Below, in pieces: positions 1 to 9,644 of a stretch of 64,000 nt of DNA. Numbering within the stretch: position 1 is the first letter of the stretch; each line of letters begins with the position of its first letter. The DNA is taken from the NCBI GenBank assembly GCA_905221605.1, contig CAJNDS010000285.1, positions 1 to 64,000 of the forward strand. Reading direction: 5' to 3'. The stretch is from Symbiodinium natans. Taxonomy: Eukaryota; Sar; Dinophyceae; Suessiales; Symbiodiniaceae. The notes under the pieces are model-generated. The model searched no databases. It saw only the letters and a list, made by a program, of their open reading frames with translations, and was not told the DNA's origin. A program made the translations under genes and the position numbers.

Positions 1-303
1 AAAAATGGTAATACTTGTAATCATAGTAATAATAATAGTAACAAAAGTAAAAAAAGTAAAAATAGTAATTTTTGTAATAATAGGAATAATCGTAATAATT
101 GTAATAATAGTAAAAATAGTAATAATAGTAGTAACAGAAGTAATAGTGATAATAATAATCACAATAATAAGAAACATAATAGTAATGACAATAATAATAC
201 TACTACTAATAATAGTAATATTAATATTAAAATGAATATTCATATTAATATTAATATTAATATTAACATTAATATTAATATTGATAACAAATCACAACAA
301 TAA
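1..303. repeat. AT-rich triplet simple sequence
   Basis: The block is dominated by AAT and AGT triplets and drifts into alternating ATTAAT near 233-290. The reading frame across it is only an I/V/N-rich translation of the repeat. It resembles the blocks at 487-600 and 1131-1490. Confidence 0.9.
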
Positions 304-486
304 GAATACTCTTGCCTCGGCTTCCGGCCGTCGTCGGCCTCAGGAGAGCTTGCCAGCAACTGGAAGTCATGAAGACCGAAGGCAGGGAAGACTGCGAAAT
401 GGGTGCTTCTCTCAATTCAAAAATACAGACCTTTTGCTAACATGTATTCACTTCTAAGTGCATCCGTGTCTAGAGCAGGCCCTATG
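304..486. other. Unique spacer, no gene assigned
   Basis: Non-repetitive sequence between two AT-rich blocks. A short AG-bounded open stretch (about 352-400) could be an exon of the gene that follows, but nothing supports it be­yond an AG and a GC dinucleotide. Confidence 0.4.
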
Positions 487-600
487 TTTCATGATTATTA
501 TGATTATTATGATTGATATGATGATTAGATTATTATGATTATTCTGATTACTATGCTAATTGTGATGATTATGATTATTATTATGATTATTCTTCTGTTT
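487..600. repeat. ATT/ATG-type simple repeat
   Basis: Runs of ATTATG and ATTATT triplets end 12 bases before a splice-acceptor-like AG. The repeat probably occupies the 3' part of an intron. Confidence 0.9.
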
Positions 601-612
601 ATTACGCTGCAG

Positions 613-2380
613 GTGTGCAGCCTTCGGCGATGACCTACGGCCGCCTGATGTTTGCTCTGGAGGTGCCCTTCAGTGCCCCCCAGTGCCACAAAGCCTTCCG
701 AAGCCTTGTAAGCCATCACAAGCCCCATGGCCCGAAGCCCACGTCCCGAGCCCCAAGAAGCCTTTAAAGAGGTCCCTGACCCTGAAGTCTTAAGCCCTAA
801 ACCCTAAACCCTGAACCCTGAACCCTAAACCCTAAAGCCCCTAAAGCCCCTAAAGCCCCTAAAGCCCCTAAAGCCCCTAAAGCCCCTAAAGCCCCTAAAC
901 CCCCTAAACCCCGTAAACCCCCCTAAACCCCCTAAACCCCCTAAACCCCCTAAACCCCCTAAACCCCCTAAACCCTAAACCCTAAACCCTAAACCCTAAA
1001 CCCTAAACCCTAAACCAGCATCCTGCTGCCAGAAAGCGGACCAGCCCGAGAAAGCGTTGCGGCCGCCTCGGGGTTCAGATGCCTCCCGGGATCCTCCAGG
1101 GCCTTGGGCGGGTGTTTCGGGCCCTTTGTTTGTTATGTATGATAATAATTGTTACAATAATCATTGTCATAATAGTAATTGTTATTATTAGTATTATGAT
1201 TACTGTTATTACTATCATTCTTAATGTTAGTATTATTCTTGTTTTTATTGATTATTGGTATGATGATTATTACTAGTATTTCTTACTACTATTATTATCA
1301 TTCTTTTGATTATGCTGCTGATGATGATGATTATTATCATTATTCGAATTATAAGCATAGTTAGCATTAGCATGATTATTTTTTAATATTATTGTTATTG
1401 TTATTATTATGGTTATTGTTATTGTTATTGTCATTGTCATTGGTATTGGTATTGTTATTGGTATTGTTATTGTTCTTGTTGTTTTGTTTGTTATTTTCCG
1501 ACTGTGTGAGGTGGTGTTTGAGAACCTGAAGGGGTTTCGGGGCGAAGGGTGTCAGTTCATCCGCCAGCCCTCCTGTGCTTCTGCGGCCCGTCATGAGATG
1601 TTTCCGCTGCAGGGTCCCTCTCAAGTTGTCTTGGAAGATCTGGACAGAAGTGATGCGGCGCAATCACGTTGGTGATCCGTGCTCATCCATCCGTGCCCAT
1701 GCTCCCAACCACCACCTGGTTTAGCGAGTCTTTCAAAGGGGGGCTTGAGTGTCCCTCGCGCAGTTGCATAAGGCATCTTTGGGATGAGATGCGAGTCCAG
1801 GGAATCGATCCCGACAGGCCGGATGACACTGGATGCAGGGGCTTTTGCAGATCTCTGGGCTTCGTCGATGTTCGTCGTATCTCCATCCGATGCAGGGTGG
1901 GCTTCGAGACCGCAGTGAGGGCCTGTACCACGTGCCAGACCCTCAATGAAGGGCCCTCTTGACATCGCGAGTGAAGCGGTTGGCAGGGGTCATACCGACC
2001 TGAAGGTCAGTTTGACGAAGCAGTCCTGGAGCTCTACGATGAGATGCAGGTGCTGCCTCAGAGTTCATGCAGACTCCTTGGACATGTGAAGCAGGGTTTA
2101 TATAACTGTTATTGGTGAGTGCATTTAAGGTTCCTTTTCAATATCGGTGAGTGTATGTATTTGGTGTCCTTTTGGGGGTACAAGAAATATAAACCCTACT
2201 TCATGTGCCTCTGCTCGGTGCCGGAGGTACGTGACAAGGGCCCCTCCAGGGCAACTGCACGCAGCGCCGCCCTAGCTGCCGAGCGGCTGGGCCTGGCGAC
2301 GGCGCTGATCGAAGGCTCGATTGGGAGCCCTCAACTTGCAGAATTTTTTTTGGCTTCTATTTCTATCACTAAGCCCTAAG
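613..2380 (+). CDS. Candidate multi-exon gene, function unknown
   Basis: Four stretches look coding. Exon 613-707 follows an AG, reads VQPSAMTYGRLMFALEVPF and ends exactly at GTAAGC in phase 0. Exon 1033 to about 1108 follows an AG in phase 0 and reads KADQPEKALRPPRGSDASRD. A stretch near 1500-1674 reads CEVVFENLKGFRGEGCQFIR and continues to VVLEDLDRSDAAQS. A stretch near 2218-2340 reads VPEVRDKGPSRATARSAALA then AERLGLATALIEGS. The inferred first intron (708-1032) contains a telomere-like array and the second an AT-rich block. I recognise no domain. The first ATG, any missing exons and the stop are not established, and the last two stretches could belong to a second gene. Confidence 0.4.
795..1015. 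repeat. Telomere-like array (CCCTAAA and variants)
   Basis: CCCTAAA units flank an inner block of CCCCTAAAG units, then CCCCCTAAA, then canonical CCCTAAA again. The block-wise homogeneity of each variant suggests local expansion. The array sits inside the inferred intron 708-1032. Confidence 0.95.
1131..1490. repeat. AT-rich triplet block (ATT/GTT/GAT)
   Basis: Begins with ATGATAATAATTG-type sequence and becomes GTTATT/GGTATT triplets. It ends in a T-rich stretch before a coding-like segment and is probably intronic. Confidence 0.9.
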
Positions 2381-2588
2381 AACGCCATCGAGCGGTCTAA
2401 TGAGATCTCGCGCTCGACGAGGTGTGACACCGATCGTGCCAAAGGCTGCTTGGTGTGCAACCATGCAGCTATTGCAGCCACAGCTGCAACTGGTGTTGGT
2501 ATGAGTGAGAGAATGCGCTCTTGGCCAAGGAGCCAGAGGCTGTGGAAGTCCTTGATGCCGTGGACTGATGCAGATCTGATGCCGTCTC

Positions 2589-2680
2589 CTCCGTGACCTC
2601 CACGAGCTCGAGCCACTCGGGACATTCGGGCCACTCGAGCCGAGCGTGGCCTCTCGGGCCAAGCAGGTGTTGGATGCTAC
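2589..2680 (+). CDS. Candidate internal exon, function unknown
   Basis: The frame reads RDLHELEPLGTFGPLEPSVA followed by SRAKQVLDAT and ends at a good GTGAGC donor (2681). The 5' boundary is unclear because an in-frame stop lies just upstream and no AG fits well. A serine/histidine-rich alternative frame (TSSSHSGHSG) is also open. It may be a 3' exon of the gene beginning at 613. Confidence 0.3.
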
Positions 2681-2793
2681 GTGAGCTCCTTCGCAACCTC
2701 CTCCGAGCAGCATCTGTGCTGATGGCAGGGAGCGCCGGTGCATCAAAAAAGGGCAGCTCTTGTTCTTCAAGTTGCCAAGCTTTTGCCGATTAG

Positions 2794-2812
2794 GCGGCGC
2801 GCGCGCGCGCGC

Positions 2813-2897
<85 letters not shown>

Positions 2898-2992
2898 TGT
2901 ATACGTGTGTGCTGTGTGCTCTGTGTGTGTGGGTGTGTGTGTGTGGGTATGTATACGTGTGTGCTGTGTGCTCTGTGTGTGTGTGTGTGTGC

Positions 2993-3053
<61 letters not shown>

Positions 3054-3210
3054 CGCGGGCGTGCACGCGCGCGCGCGCGCATGCCCGCGCGCGTTTGCGC
3101 TCGCACTTGCGCTTGTGCTTGTGTTTGTGCTTGCGTGTGAACGTGCGTGCTTGCTTGCTTGTTTGTTTGTTTGTTTGTTTGTTTTTTTTGTTTGTGTGTG
3201 TGTGTGCTGT
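2794..3210. repeat. Compound CG/GT microsatellite with TTTG tail
   Basis: (CG)n at about 2795-2814 passes into (GT)n to 2894, then two copies of a GT-interrupted motif, (GT)n to 3048, more CG, and a TTTG/TTGC tail to about 3200. All long frames here are poly-CV or poly-HT translations. Confidence 0.97.
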
Positions 3211-3835
3211 GTGCGTAACGTCTGCTGCCGGCACTGGAACCCTGCATAATCTAGAGGAATGAAGCTTGAAAGGATGCAAAGTGCTTCGACAACCTCGTGC
3301 ATGAGCTGGTAAATGCATATCTTGCAGGCCCGAAGTTAGACATACGAAGGACATGTGAAGGCCGAGTTGTGCAAGGGTTGTAATCACGTAGCCCACGAGA
3401 CTCGGCGCAGTTCAATCGAACAGAAAGTGAAGCTAAGTGCAATGCAAGTACAATCATAAGCAGCAACCTTCTTTCAAAAGCCGGATGTACGCGTACAGCG
3501 ACATGTGATCGGTGGACGTCCTTTCGAGGCCGCTCTTGAGAGAGGGAACTTCACGGATTAAGTGAAGCACGGAGGAAGCAGAGCCGTTTCGCGCGCACGC
3601 ACGAGCACATCCAAGTAGGCTTTGCAGAGTTGCGCGGTCGCAGGCTGCCGCAGGCATGGGTGGCACAGAGTCCATCGAACAGAAAGAGGAGGAAGAGGAT
3701 GAAGAGCCGGTGGAGGAGGAGTCGGGCCTAAACCCTGAGGATGTTGCTGCCACCTCAGGGCCTGGGGGAGAGAGGTCTCTCTTTGCTTTGCTTTGGTTAG
3801 GGCGCGCGAGATGGGGCAACTTCTCACTTTCAGAG

Positions 3836-4056
3836 GCCAAGATGACATACAGCGAGTTCAACGCTGCTGTCGGTTCCGCCTGCCAAGAGAATGCGGCTCA
3901 GCTGAAAGCATGGCAACAAAGGTAGACTCAGGTAGATTGAGGCCCCGAAACGTCCTGGCAACACAGGACATCAAGAAGTTTCGGGATCTGTGGGACTTCA
4001 TCTCTGCGGTGCGAACGGAGAACCATCCCACCTTCGACTCTAACATGCAAGCAGTG
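3836..4056 (+). CDS. Two candidate exons, function unknown
   Basis: Exon-like 3836-3921 follows CAGAG and reads AKMTYSEFNAAVGSACQENA then AQLKAWQQ before a GTAGAC donor. Exon-like 3967-4056 follows ACACAG and reads DIKKFRDLWDFISAVRTENH then PTFDSNMQAV before GTATTC. Both have good coding character, but the two do not join in the same frame through the 45-base gap. A frame shift, a missed splice site or a decayed copy is therefore possible. No domain is recognised. Confidence 0.35.
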
Positions 4057-4434
4057 GTATTCTGGGGGGCGATGTGTGTTTTAGCCTATGTGACGAGGTG
4101 CACAGTCACACTCCCCAGTCACGATGTGCCAAGGATGACAGCCTGATGGCAGAGAATTGCATCAAGCACCTTAGACATGAAACCTGACTGCACTTGAATT
4201 TGAGCTTTGTCCTGTTTATGTCTCACTGTTGATGGCCAGATAGAGAGTGTGGGGTTGTACCATGACTTGAAGTGGTCATTCAGGCCTTTCGCCACTCGGT
4301 GACGGCCTGGCGGGAGTTGGGTGTTCCTTCCTCGGCTTGTATAACGATCACAGTTTCCAAAGGCAGAGTTCTCATGATCTGTAGCTTGCTGAGGTTCGGG
4401 TCAGTCGCACCTTCTTTCACAACCAGCAGGCCTG

Positions 4435-5148
4435 TTGCTGTCAGCAAGGGCCCGTGAAGTCGGAGTTTCTTGCCAGGCTCGAGAGAAGCTCGTCCAGCTT
4501 GACTTTGTAGGCCTGTGGAAAAGCCACAGCGCTTGCGGCGCTTGCGTGCCCAGCTTCGTTTCTCCCGCTACGTCTACGGGTGTGCTACGGACAGGTCGAG
4601 TAGTGGAGGTAGTAACCCTTCAACATCACCCAACGAAGGAGGGCATGGTACAGCAAACGCCGGAGAGGTTGAGATTACATTGGGCTGACACAGCGTGCAG
4701 GCTCCATGATGCTCCTCACCATGCCCAAAGAAGGCACCGATCCAGAATCGGAGGGGCAGGGGGGGGGGGCGGACTCGACAGGCGCTGTGCACTTGTGTTG
4801 CCAAGCATATCTCTGCATGTTCGAGGCGCAGAGGATCTAGAGGAGGATCTCGAGGACGACCTCCACGCAGAAGGCTGTTGTAATCTCGCGGCCCAGTGGA
4901 GCGCAGCCGAGCGCAACTGCGACTCTGAACACACTGATGCAGGGCATCACGAGGGCGCCACCGAGGACGCAGTAGCAGTAGCTCTGACACTGGAAGCCTC
5001 CGTGCAGAGTTTTCGTATTCTGATTCTTCTTGCACGTGCACGACTCGTCAGTTGCGTAGGTATTCACTTGTGCCTTGAGGAGTTTCGTTTTCAGCTCCTA
5101 GCTGCTGCTGCGGCCTCGGGAGTCTTACCCTGCTCCTCATCCTCATGA
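4435..5148 (+). CDS. Long open frame, function unknown
   Basis: A 237-codon open frame that starts without an ATG; the first internal ATG is at 4645. Its second half has an acidic run (EDLEEDLEDDLHAE) followed by a mixed, plausible sequence (ATEDAVAVALTLEASVQSF). It contains a poly-G/Gly stretch at 4750-4768. The frame stops ten bases before the inverted-repeat element at 5158. Other frames in this GC-rich region are also long, so this could be partly fortuitous. Confidence 0.28.
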   Translation: MLSARAREVGVSCQAREKLVQLDFVGLWKSHSACGACVPSFVSPATSTGVLRTGRVVEVVTLQHHPTKEGMVQQTPERLRLHWADTACRLHDAPHHAQRRHRSRIGGAGGGGGLDRRCALVLPSISLHVRGAEDLEEDLEDDLHAEGCCNLAAQWSAAERNCDSEHTDAGHHEGATEDAVAVALTLEASVQSFRILILLARARLVSCVGIHLCLEEFRFQLLAAAAASGVLPCSSSS

Positions 5149-5157
5149 AAGCCACTT

Positions 5158-5259
5158 GGGAGTTTACGAAACTAGGGGGGCCCCGAACATAGACCCCAAA
5201 TAGTAGGATTCCCTTGTTCTCAGGGCCCCAACAAGGTGCCCCCGATTTCGGAAACCCCC
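5158..5259. mobile_element. Introner-like inverted-repeat element, copy A
   Basis: This 102-bp element has terminal inverted repeats GGGAGTTTACGAAA and TTTCGGAAACCCCC. It is flanked by the direct repeat ACTT at 5154-5157 and 5260-5263, as expected of a target-site duplication. The core CCCCAAATAGTAGGATTCCC is shared with copies B and D. It has no coding capacity, which fits a non-autonomous DNA element. A poly-C run (5350-5367) lies downstream. Confidence 0.8.
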
Positions 5260-5454
5260 ACTTCGAAGAACAGTAGCTGCAGGCTTCTGAGGCAAAGCTG
5301 CGAGAACACACATGGTAGCTCCAAGCAACCCGGCGACTCTTGGATCGTTCCCCCCCCCCCCCCCCCCACAAACCTGGAAAGAAAAGAGTTGGTAGTTATA
5401 GTGGATAGTAGCCGAATAGCCCCTCCACACATAGTCCACATCAAAGACTGCCTT

Positions 5455-5739
5455 TCAAGGGGGAGCATCTGGGTGTGGCAGTGGTTTGTGGTTTCTGTCG
5501 GTTGCGGTCGTCGTTGTCGCTGCTGCTATTGTCATTACTTCCTGAGGAGACGATTCTTGAAATGGCAGACTATCCGGAGCTGGGACCCCAATCTTCGTAG
5601 CTAGAGTCGAAGAGACTGCATGATCGACTCGAGTCGCACAGCGTTTCAAGGCAGAAACGATGCTTGCAAAGACACAGTTTGTCTTCTGAAGGTTCATGCC
5701 ATCGTTGTGTTCCACCAGCGTGTTGAACTTTCTCTGCAT
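5455..5739 (-). CDS. Candidate minus-strand coding frame, function unknown
   Basis: A 94-codon frame starts with an ATG at 5739 and reads MQRKFNTLVEHNDGMNLQKT then ...CVFASIVSALKRCATRVDHA. The composition is protein-like and is not a repeat translation. Just upstream on the same strand (about 5740-5845) a second frame, ADRNHKTVYDPSWSRYIIP, also looks coding. The overlapping frame at 5570-6025 is probably a shadow. It may belong to the same gene as the exon at 6376-6616. Confidence 0.38.
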   Translation of the reverse strand: MQRKFNTLVEHNDGMNLQKTNCVFASIVSALKRCATRVDHAVSSTLATKIGVPAPDSLPFQESSPQEVMTIAAATTTTATDRNHKPLPHPDAPP

Positions 5740-6116
5740 CGCCTTGAATCAGGTGGGATGCTGTTGCTTGCTCATGGGGATAATATATCTCGACCAGGAA
5801 GGATCGTAGACAGTTTTGTGATTTCGATCCGCGAGCTAAGATAAATGTCAATGAGAATGATGAACCGCACGGTGTTGGAATGTGCCAAAAGTGTTTGCTG
5901 AGCTGTTTGCGCGAATCAGACTTGCTTGACGCTGTATTCCGGCGTCTTGCCCTAGCCCACTTCTCCAATAGGGGCCCGCAGCCCCGAAATGGCGCCAAAA
6001 TAGCTGCGACATGCGGCGCTGTCACTGCAAGTTAAAAGCCGACAAGGCCTGATGGCGCCCTACTTTAAGTGGTCCAGGCTCCCTCCCCGCCCCACGGTGC
6101 CGCCTCCCTTCCTTTG

Positions 6117-6143
6117 GTGTGTGTTGTGTGTGTGTGTGTGCGC

Positions 6144-6210
<67 letters not shown>

Positions 6211-6232
6211 TGTGTGTGTGTGTGTGTGTGGG
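6117..6232. repeat. (GT)n microsatellite
   Basis: Nearly pure GT with a few CG or CT interruptions. It would lie in an intron of the minus-strand gene inferred around 5.4-6.6 kb. Confidence 0.97.
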
Positions 6233-6375
6233 AAACGGCTGTGCATGCAGTGAATAGCACGACGACGAAGCAGGGGGGAACGACATAACCGCATGCCAGC
6301 GAAGCCATGCAGAACGGTGGAGGCCCCGTCTGATCAACTTGGCGTACTTGCAGAAGTGATGCCGAAAATACATAC

Positions 6376-6616
6376 CAGTAGCATCATCGCTTTTCATGGT
6401 GCACTTCGCTGTTACATCCAACAAAAACCGTCCAAAACATTGCGTGGAGCAGTGGTCATACTGTACAATCTGTGGAGCAAAGTGTGCTGATACAGCAGAC
6501 ATGTGCAGCATTTGAGTCTTTAGGCGGATGTTGTCATTGAAGAAATCGTTAGTGAGAGCTGCGCCACTTGTCGTGTCCTGTATCACATTGACAGATTGAC
6601 AGAACATGCCATGCAT
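6376..6616 (-). CDS. Candidate minus-strand exon, function unknown
   Basis: From an ATG at 6616 the minus strand reads MHGMFCQSVNVIQDTTSGAA, then NDFFNDNIRLKTQMLHMSAV and later CTMKSDDATG. It meets a clean GTATGT donor at 6375. Downstream of that donor the frame runs on into the AC microsatellite, which is normal for an intron. The composition is convincingly protein-like but no family is recognised. Confidence 0.42.
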
Positions 6617-7142
6617 CCATCTGCTACATCGACCCCCCCCCCCCTACTTGTCCCATATCCTCTACGCCCTACGGTCTGCGTTGTATGTGAGGCGCCACAT
6701 GTCCAGCAGAGCACTCATCTTCACAATAAGTGTACGCATGTGTCCGGCAACCCATACCATCGAAGGGGGGGGCGAGCTGGGGATGCCAGTCGCCGGACCA
6801 TAGCTTTGCTGGCTTCAATGCAAGCAGCTCTCACGCGCATCCACACGAAACTGGGAAAGTTTGTGTGGGTCCTGTTTCCGACGAGCGAAAGCACGATAAG
6901 GGTGGCAAGTGAGATGTTGAAAGACGTGGCGCCTGCCAGGTTCCCGAATCTGTCGAAATCGTTACGCACACCTTCGCTACTTGGGTGAAGTCAATCCTTT
7001 GAGCCTTAGCGTCTTGGAGTCGAATATTTTCTGTAAGGTGAAGATCTCAGCAGAACCACAGAACCTCCCGATTTTCCTGAGCGGCCTCTTGGTCTCAGAT
7101 GTTGCGGCGAGTTGCTGCTTCTTCTCACGCCTGCTCCTGGCT

Positions 7143-7314
7143 CTGCTCTTCTTTTTTTAGGTTCCTCGTTTTTTTTTTGGGGTTCCTCTTTTTTAGGTTC
7201 TTCTTTTTTTAAAGGCTTCTTTGTTTGTTTTAAAGGTTCCTCTTCTTTTTTTAGGTTACTCTTATTTTTTTGGGTTCCTCTTCCTTTTTTTACGGTTCCT
7301 CTCTTTTCTTTAAG
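7143..7314. repeat. T-rich minisatellite (TTTTTTAGGTTCCTC-like)
   Basis: About eight degenerate units of roughly 18-25 bases, each a T-run followed by AGGTTCCTC or close variants. The last unit ends TTTAAG, the acceptor of the next exon, so the array forms an unusually long pyrimidine tract. Confidence 0.85.
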
Positions 7315-8857
7315 GTTCCGTGGGTGACATCCTGGAGTCTTTCTTCAAATCGACCAACTACCTGCGGCCCAGTGATGCGAGCAGCTTCGAGCGGATGCAG
7401 CAATGGGCCGCTCTGCCTACTCTTTCAGTTCAGGATCCTCAGGGTTCAGCGCGGCTGAACTAGGGGTTTAGGCACTGGAACCCTGAAGTTTTCCGAGGCC
7501 CGAGACATCTCCGCCATGGCCCACTGCGCCCACACGATGGGCACGCACAGCCCGCGAGTTTGGGGTGCACCTGCCATTGTCGATGAGCTCTTTTCAAGCC
7601 AGCCGCTTGTAGGACAATGAGGCAATGGACCCGGACCCGAGACCTTTTGTCCCAAGAGACCAGCTGGAGGTGTGACTTTTTGCGCCACGCCAGGATGATC
7701 AAGTACGACCACGCCTGCCAAGTGGACCTTAGGACGATCGGGGCCATCTTTTCGAGCATGTCTGCCGGCTCAGAGCGCGCTCGAACAGCAACCCACAGCC
7801 CGTTCCGGGGAATCCACGCTCTGCACGTTTGACGGCGCCCAAAAGATGAGAGACATGCCATCACTGCATCGCTGGTAGCATGCTGTCGCTCCGCTTGAGA
7901 GTTGCTTCAAGGTCGGGCAATCTGCGCTTGGTCTCAGAGCTTGCTCGGCTTTTCTATTGGATCTGTCGCAAGTCTCCTGTGCCTGGGCTGAACCCATCAG
8001 TCGGCTGTCTGCCTGGAGCGCCTTGGACACGAGGACCTTTTTGAGACTTTGATGGAATCCGCTCCGGGTGTCGGTGGGGTGGAGGGTGTGCAGCTCAGTG
8101 CCGGTACGGACAAGAATGACTGCTTCAGTTGCAATGTGTCTCTTTGTACTTCTAGGCCTTGATACCTTGCTTTTTTCCCTGGTGGCCACCTGGAAGCAGT
8201 CCGTCGATTTGCAGACGCCTCGGACAATCGGGGGATCTGAAGCGATTCCGAGAGGACTCCGAGACCACGGCTCCTGGCCCAGGCACCACCGGATTAAGGC
8301 GGCCACCAGCAGTGGGAGTGGCTCAGGCCAGTGCCTCATCGACTGTCCGACTGTCCTTTGTGCTTCGAAGTCCGATGTTCACCCTTTCGCTCTCATGAGA
8401 CTTTTTTTGGATGTGAGGTCTGGAAGACTTTCTGGTGGACGATCTAGATGCTTGTCAGCAGCCGTGGCTTTTAGTGTACAACGTACCAGACCGCAACGAA
8501 GATTGGTTGTGCAGCTGTCGCCCTCCAACCACGCTGCGACTGATCTTCATGTGCCAGCCGGTGGGACTTCTAAGGACAAGACTGTTATCATTGAGCCATG
8601 CTCCTAGGGGCCTAGGGGCCTGGATCCCGCGGCTTGCTTTCTCAGCAGGCCGCCCTCTCAAGCGCCCCATGACCCCAGGTATGGCTCGGAGGAATATGAC
8701 CACAAAGTCGAGTATGCGGAGCGGGGTTCCTGGAGCTGCCTCTGCGGGAGGAACTGAACCACACGGAAACCCCCAAAATGTCCGAAGCTCCAAGGATGAG
8801 GCTCTGCTACATGAACTGCCTGCTCTGGGCACGGGCGCTCAGGTTCTGGAGGTGCTG
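7315..8857 (+). CDS. Candidate multi-exon gene with OPR/FAST-kinase-like helical repeats
   Basis: Five or six exon-like pieces share the hydrophobic pattern of octotricopeptide/FAST-kinase-type helical repeats. That family binds organellar RNA and often ends in a RAP domain, which is not visible here. 7315-7463 reads VGDILESFFKSTNYLRPSDA. 7498-7608 (37 codons, AG to GTAGGA) reads ARDISAMAHCAHTMGTHSPR. A piece from 7657 includes QVDLRTIGAIFSSMS. 7938 to about 7987 reads ACSAFLLDLSQVSCAWAE. About 8006-8127 reads RLGHEDLFETLMESAPGVG. A piece ending 8857 at GTGAGC reads DEALLHELPALGTGAQVLEV. SQVSCAWA followed by RLGHEDLFETLMESA is the clearest repeat-like match. Family assignment is inference and exon joins are not closed. 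Confidence 0.33.
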
Positions 8858-8959
8858 GTGAGCCGAATACCATGCTACTAGCAGTGGGTCCGAACCATGC
8901 GGCGTCACGCAGACTGTCTGGCTGAAGTGGAGGGGTGCAGGGAGAATGCTAGGTACCTG

Positions 8960-9640
8960 CGGCGCTTGATGGCTTGATGCCACCTGTTCAATCTGTGGTT
9001 GCTTGGGCCTGCTTGTCAGGTCCTTCTGCCCCAGTGGAGCCTTCGCTGGCGCCTCCGGGACTTTGGCTTGAAGGCACGGGGAAGAACAACAAAAACAGGA
9101 GAAACCAGGAAATCCGGATTGCTTTCGGGTGTTTTTGGATGTTCCGAAGTGAGGATCTCTACCTGGCCGTGGAGCTCCGAGAGCCGGTTCTTCTGCAGGC
9201 CTGGCGGCACTGGCGCTTGCTTGTTGGGATTGCTTCCTTGAAAGACTGCTCTGAGACGTGCCAGGGACTTGTTTACATGCTTTTTTGCTGTGCCGGACGT
9301 TGGCCCAGAGCTGTGGAGGTCATCCTCGGGACCATACGCCATCTCTTGGATCAGGAACAGGCGCAGGAATGTTGGGCCCTATGCGGCCTTTAGGAGAGCT
9401 CCAGATGCGGTTTCTTTGTTGCTTGTTGCATTCGTTGCGGACCATCTTACCAGCTCGGAGCGTTTCTGAGATTCCCAGAGATTTGCTGAGGCCATGAGCT
9501 TATCGTGTTCTTCGGGGAGCAGCTGTAGGGGACTCAATTTGACAGGCTCATGTGGCTCTTGCAGCTGCTGCGAGCAAGTCTCAAGGCTTGGCTTCCTTGA
9601 CTTGGCCATTCTCGGGAAGTTTCCTGACAGCCCTTGCCTC
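8960..9640. other. Open frames on both strands, strand undecided
   Basis: The plus strand has MFRSEDLYLAVELREPVL-type sequence near 9139-9240. The minus strand is open from 9642 to 9016 apart from one TAG near 9376. Neither shows a domain, so I do not call a gene. Confidence 0.3.
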
Positions 9641-9644
9641 AAGC

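Noticed and set aside
2369-3302. CV- and HT-rich frames of up to 292 codons
   Set aside because: Pure translations of the GT/CG microsatellite on both strands.
9016-9642. Minus-strand frame interrupted by a single stop, as a broken transposon ORF
   Set aside because: No transposase or reverse-transcriptase motif is visible and the plus strand is also open, so a mobile element could not be supported.
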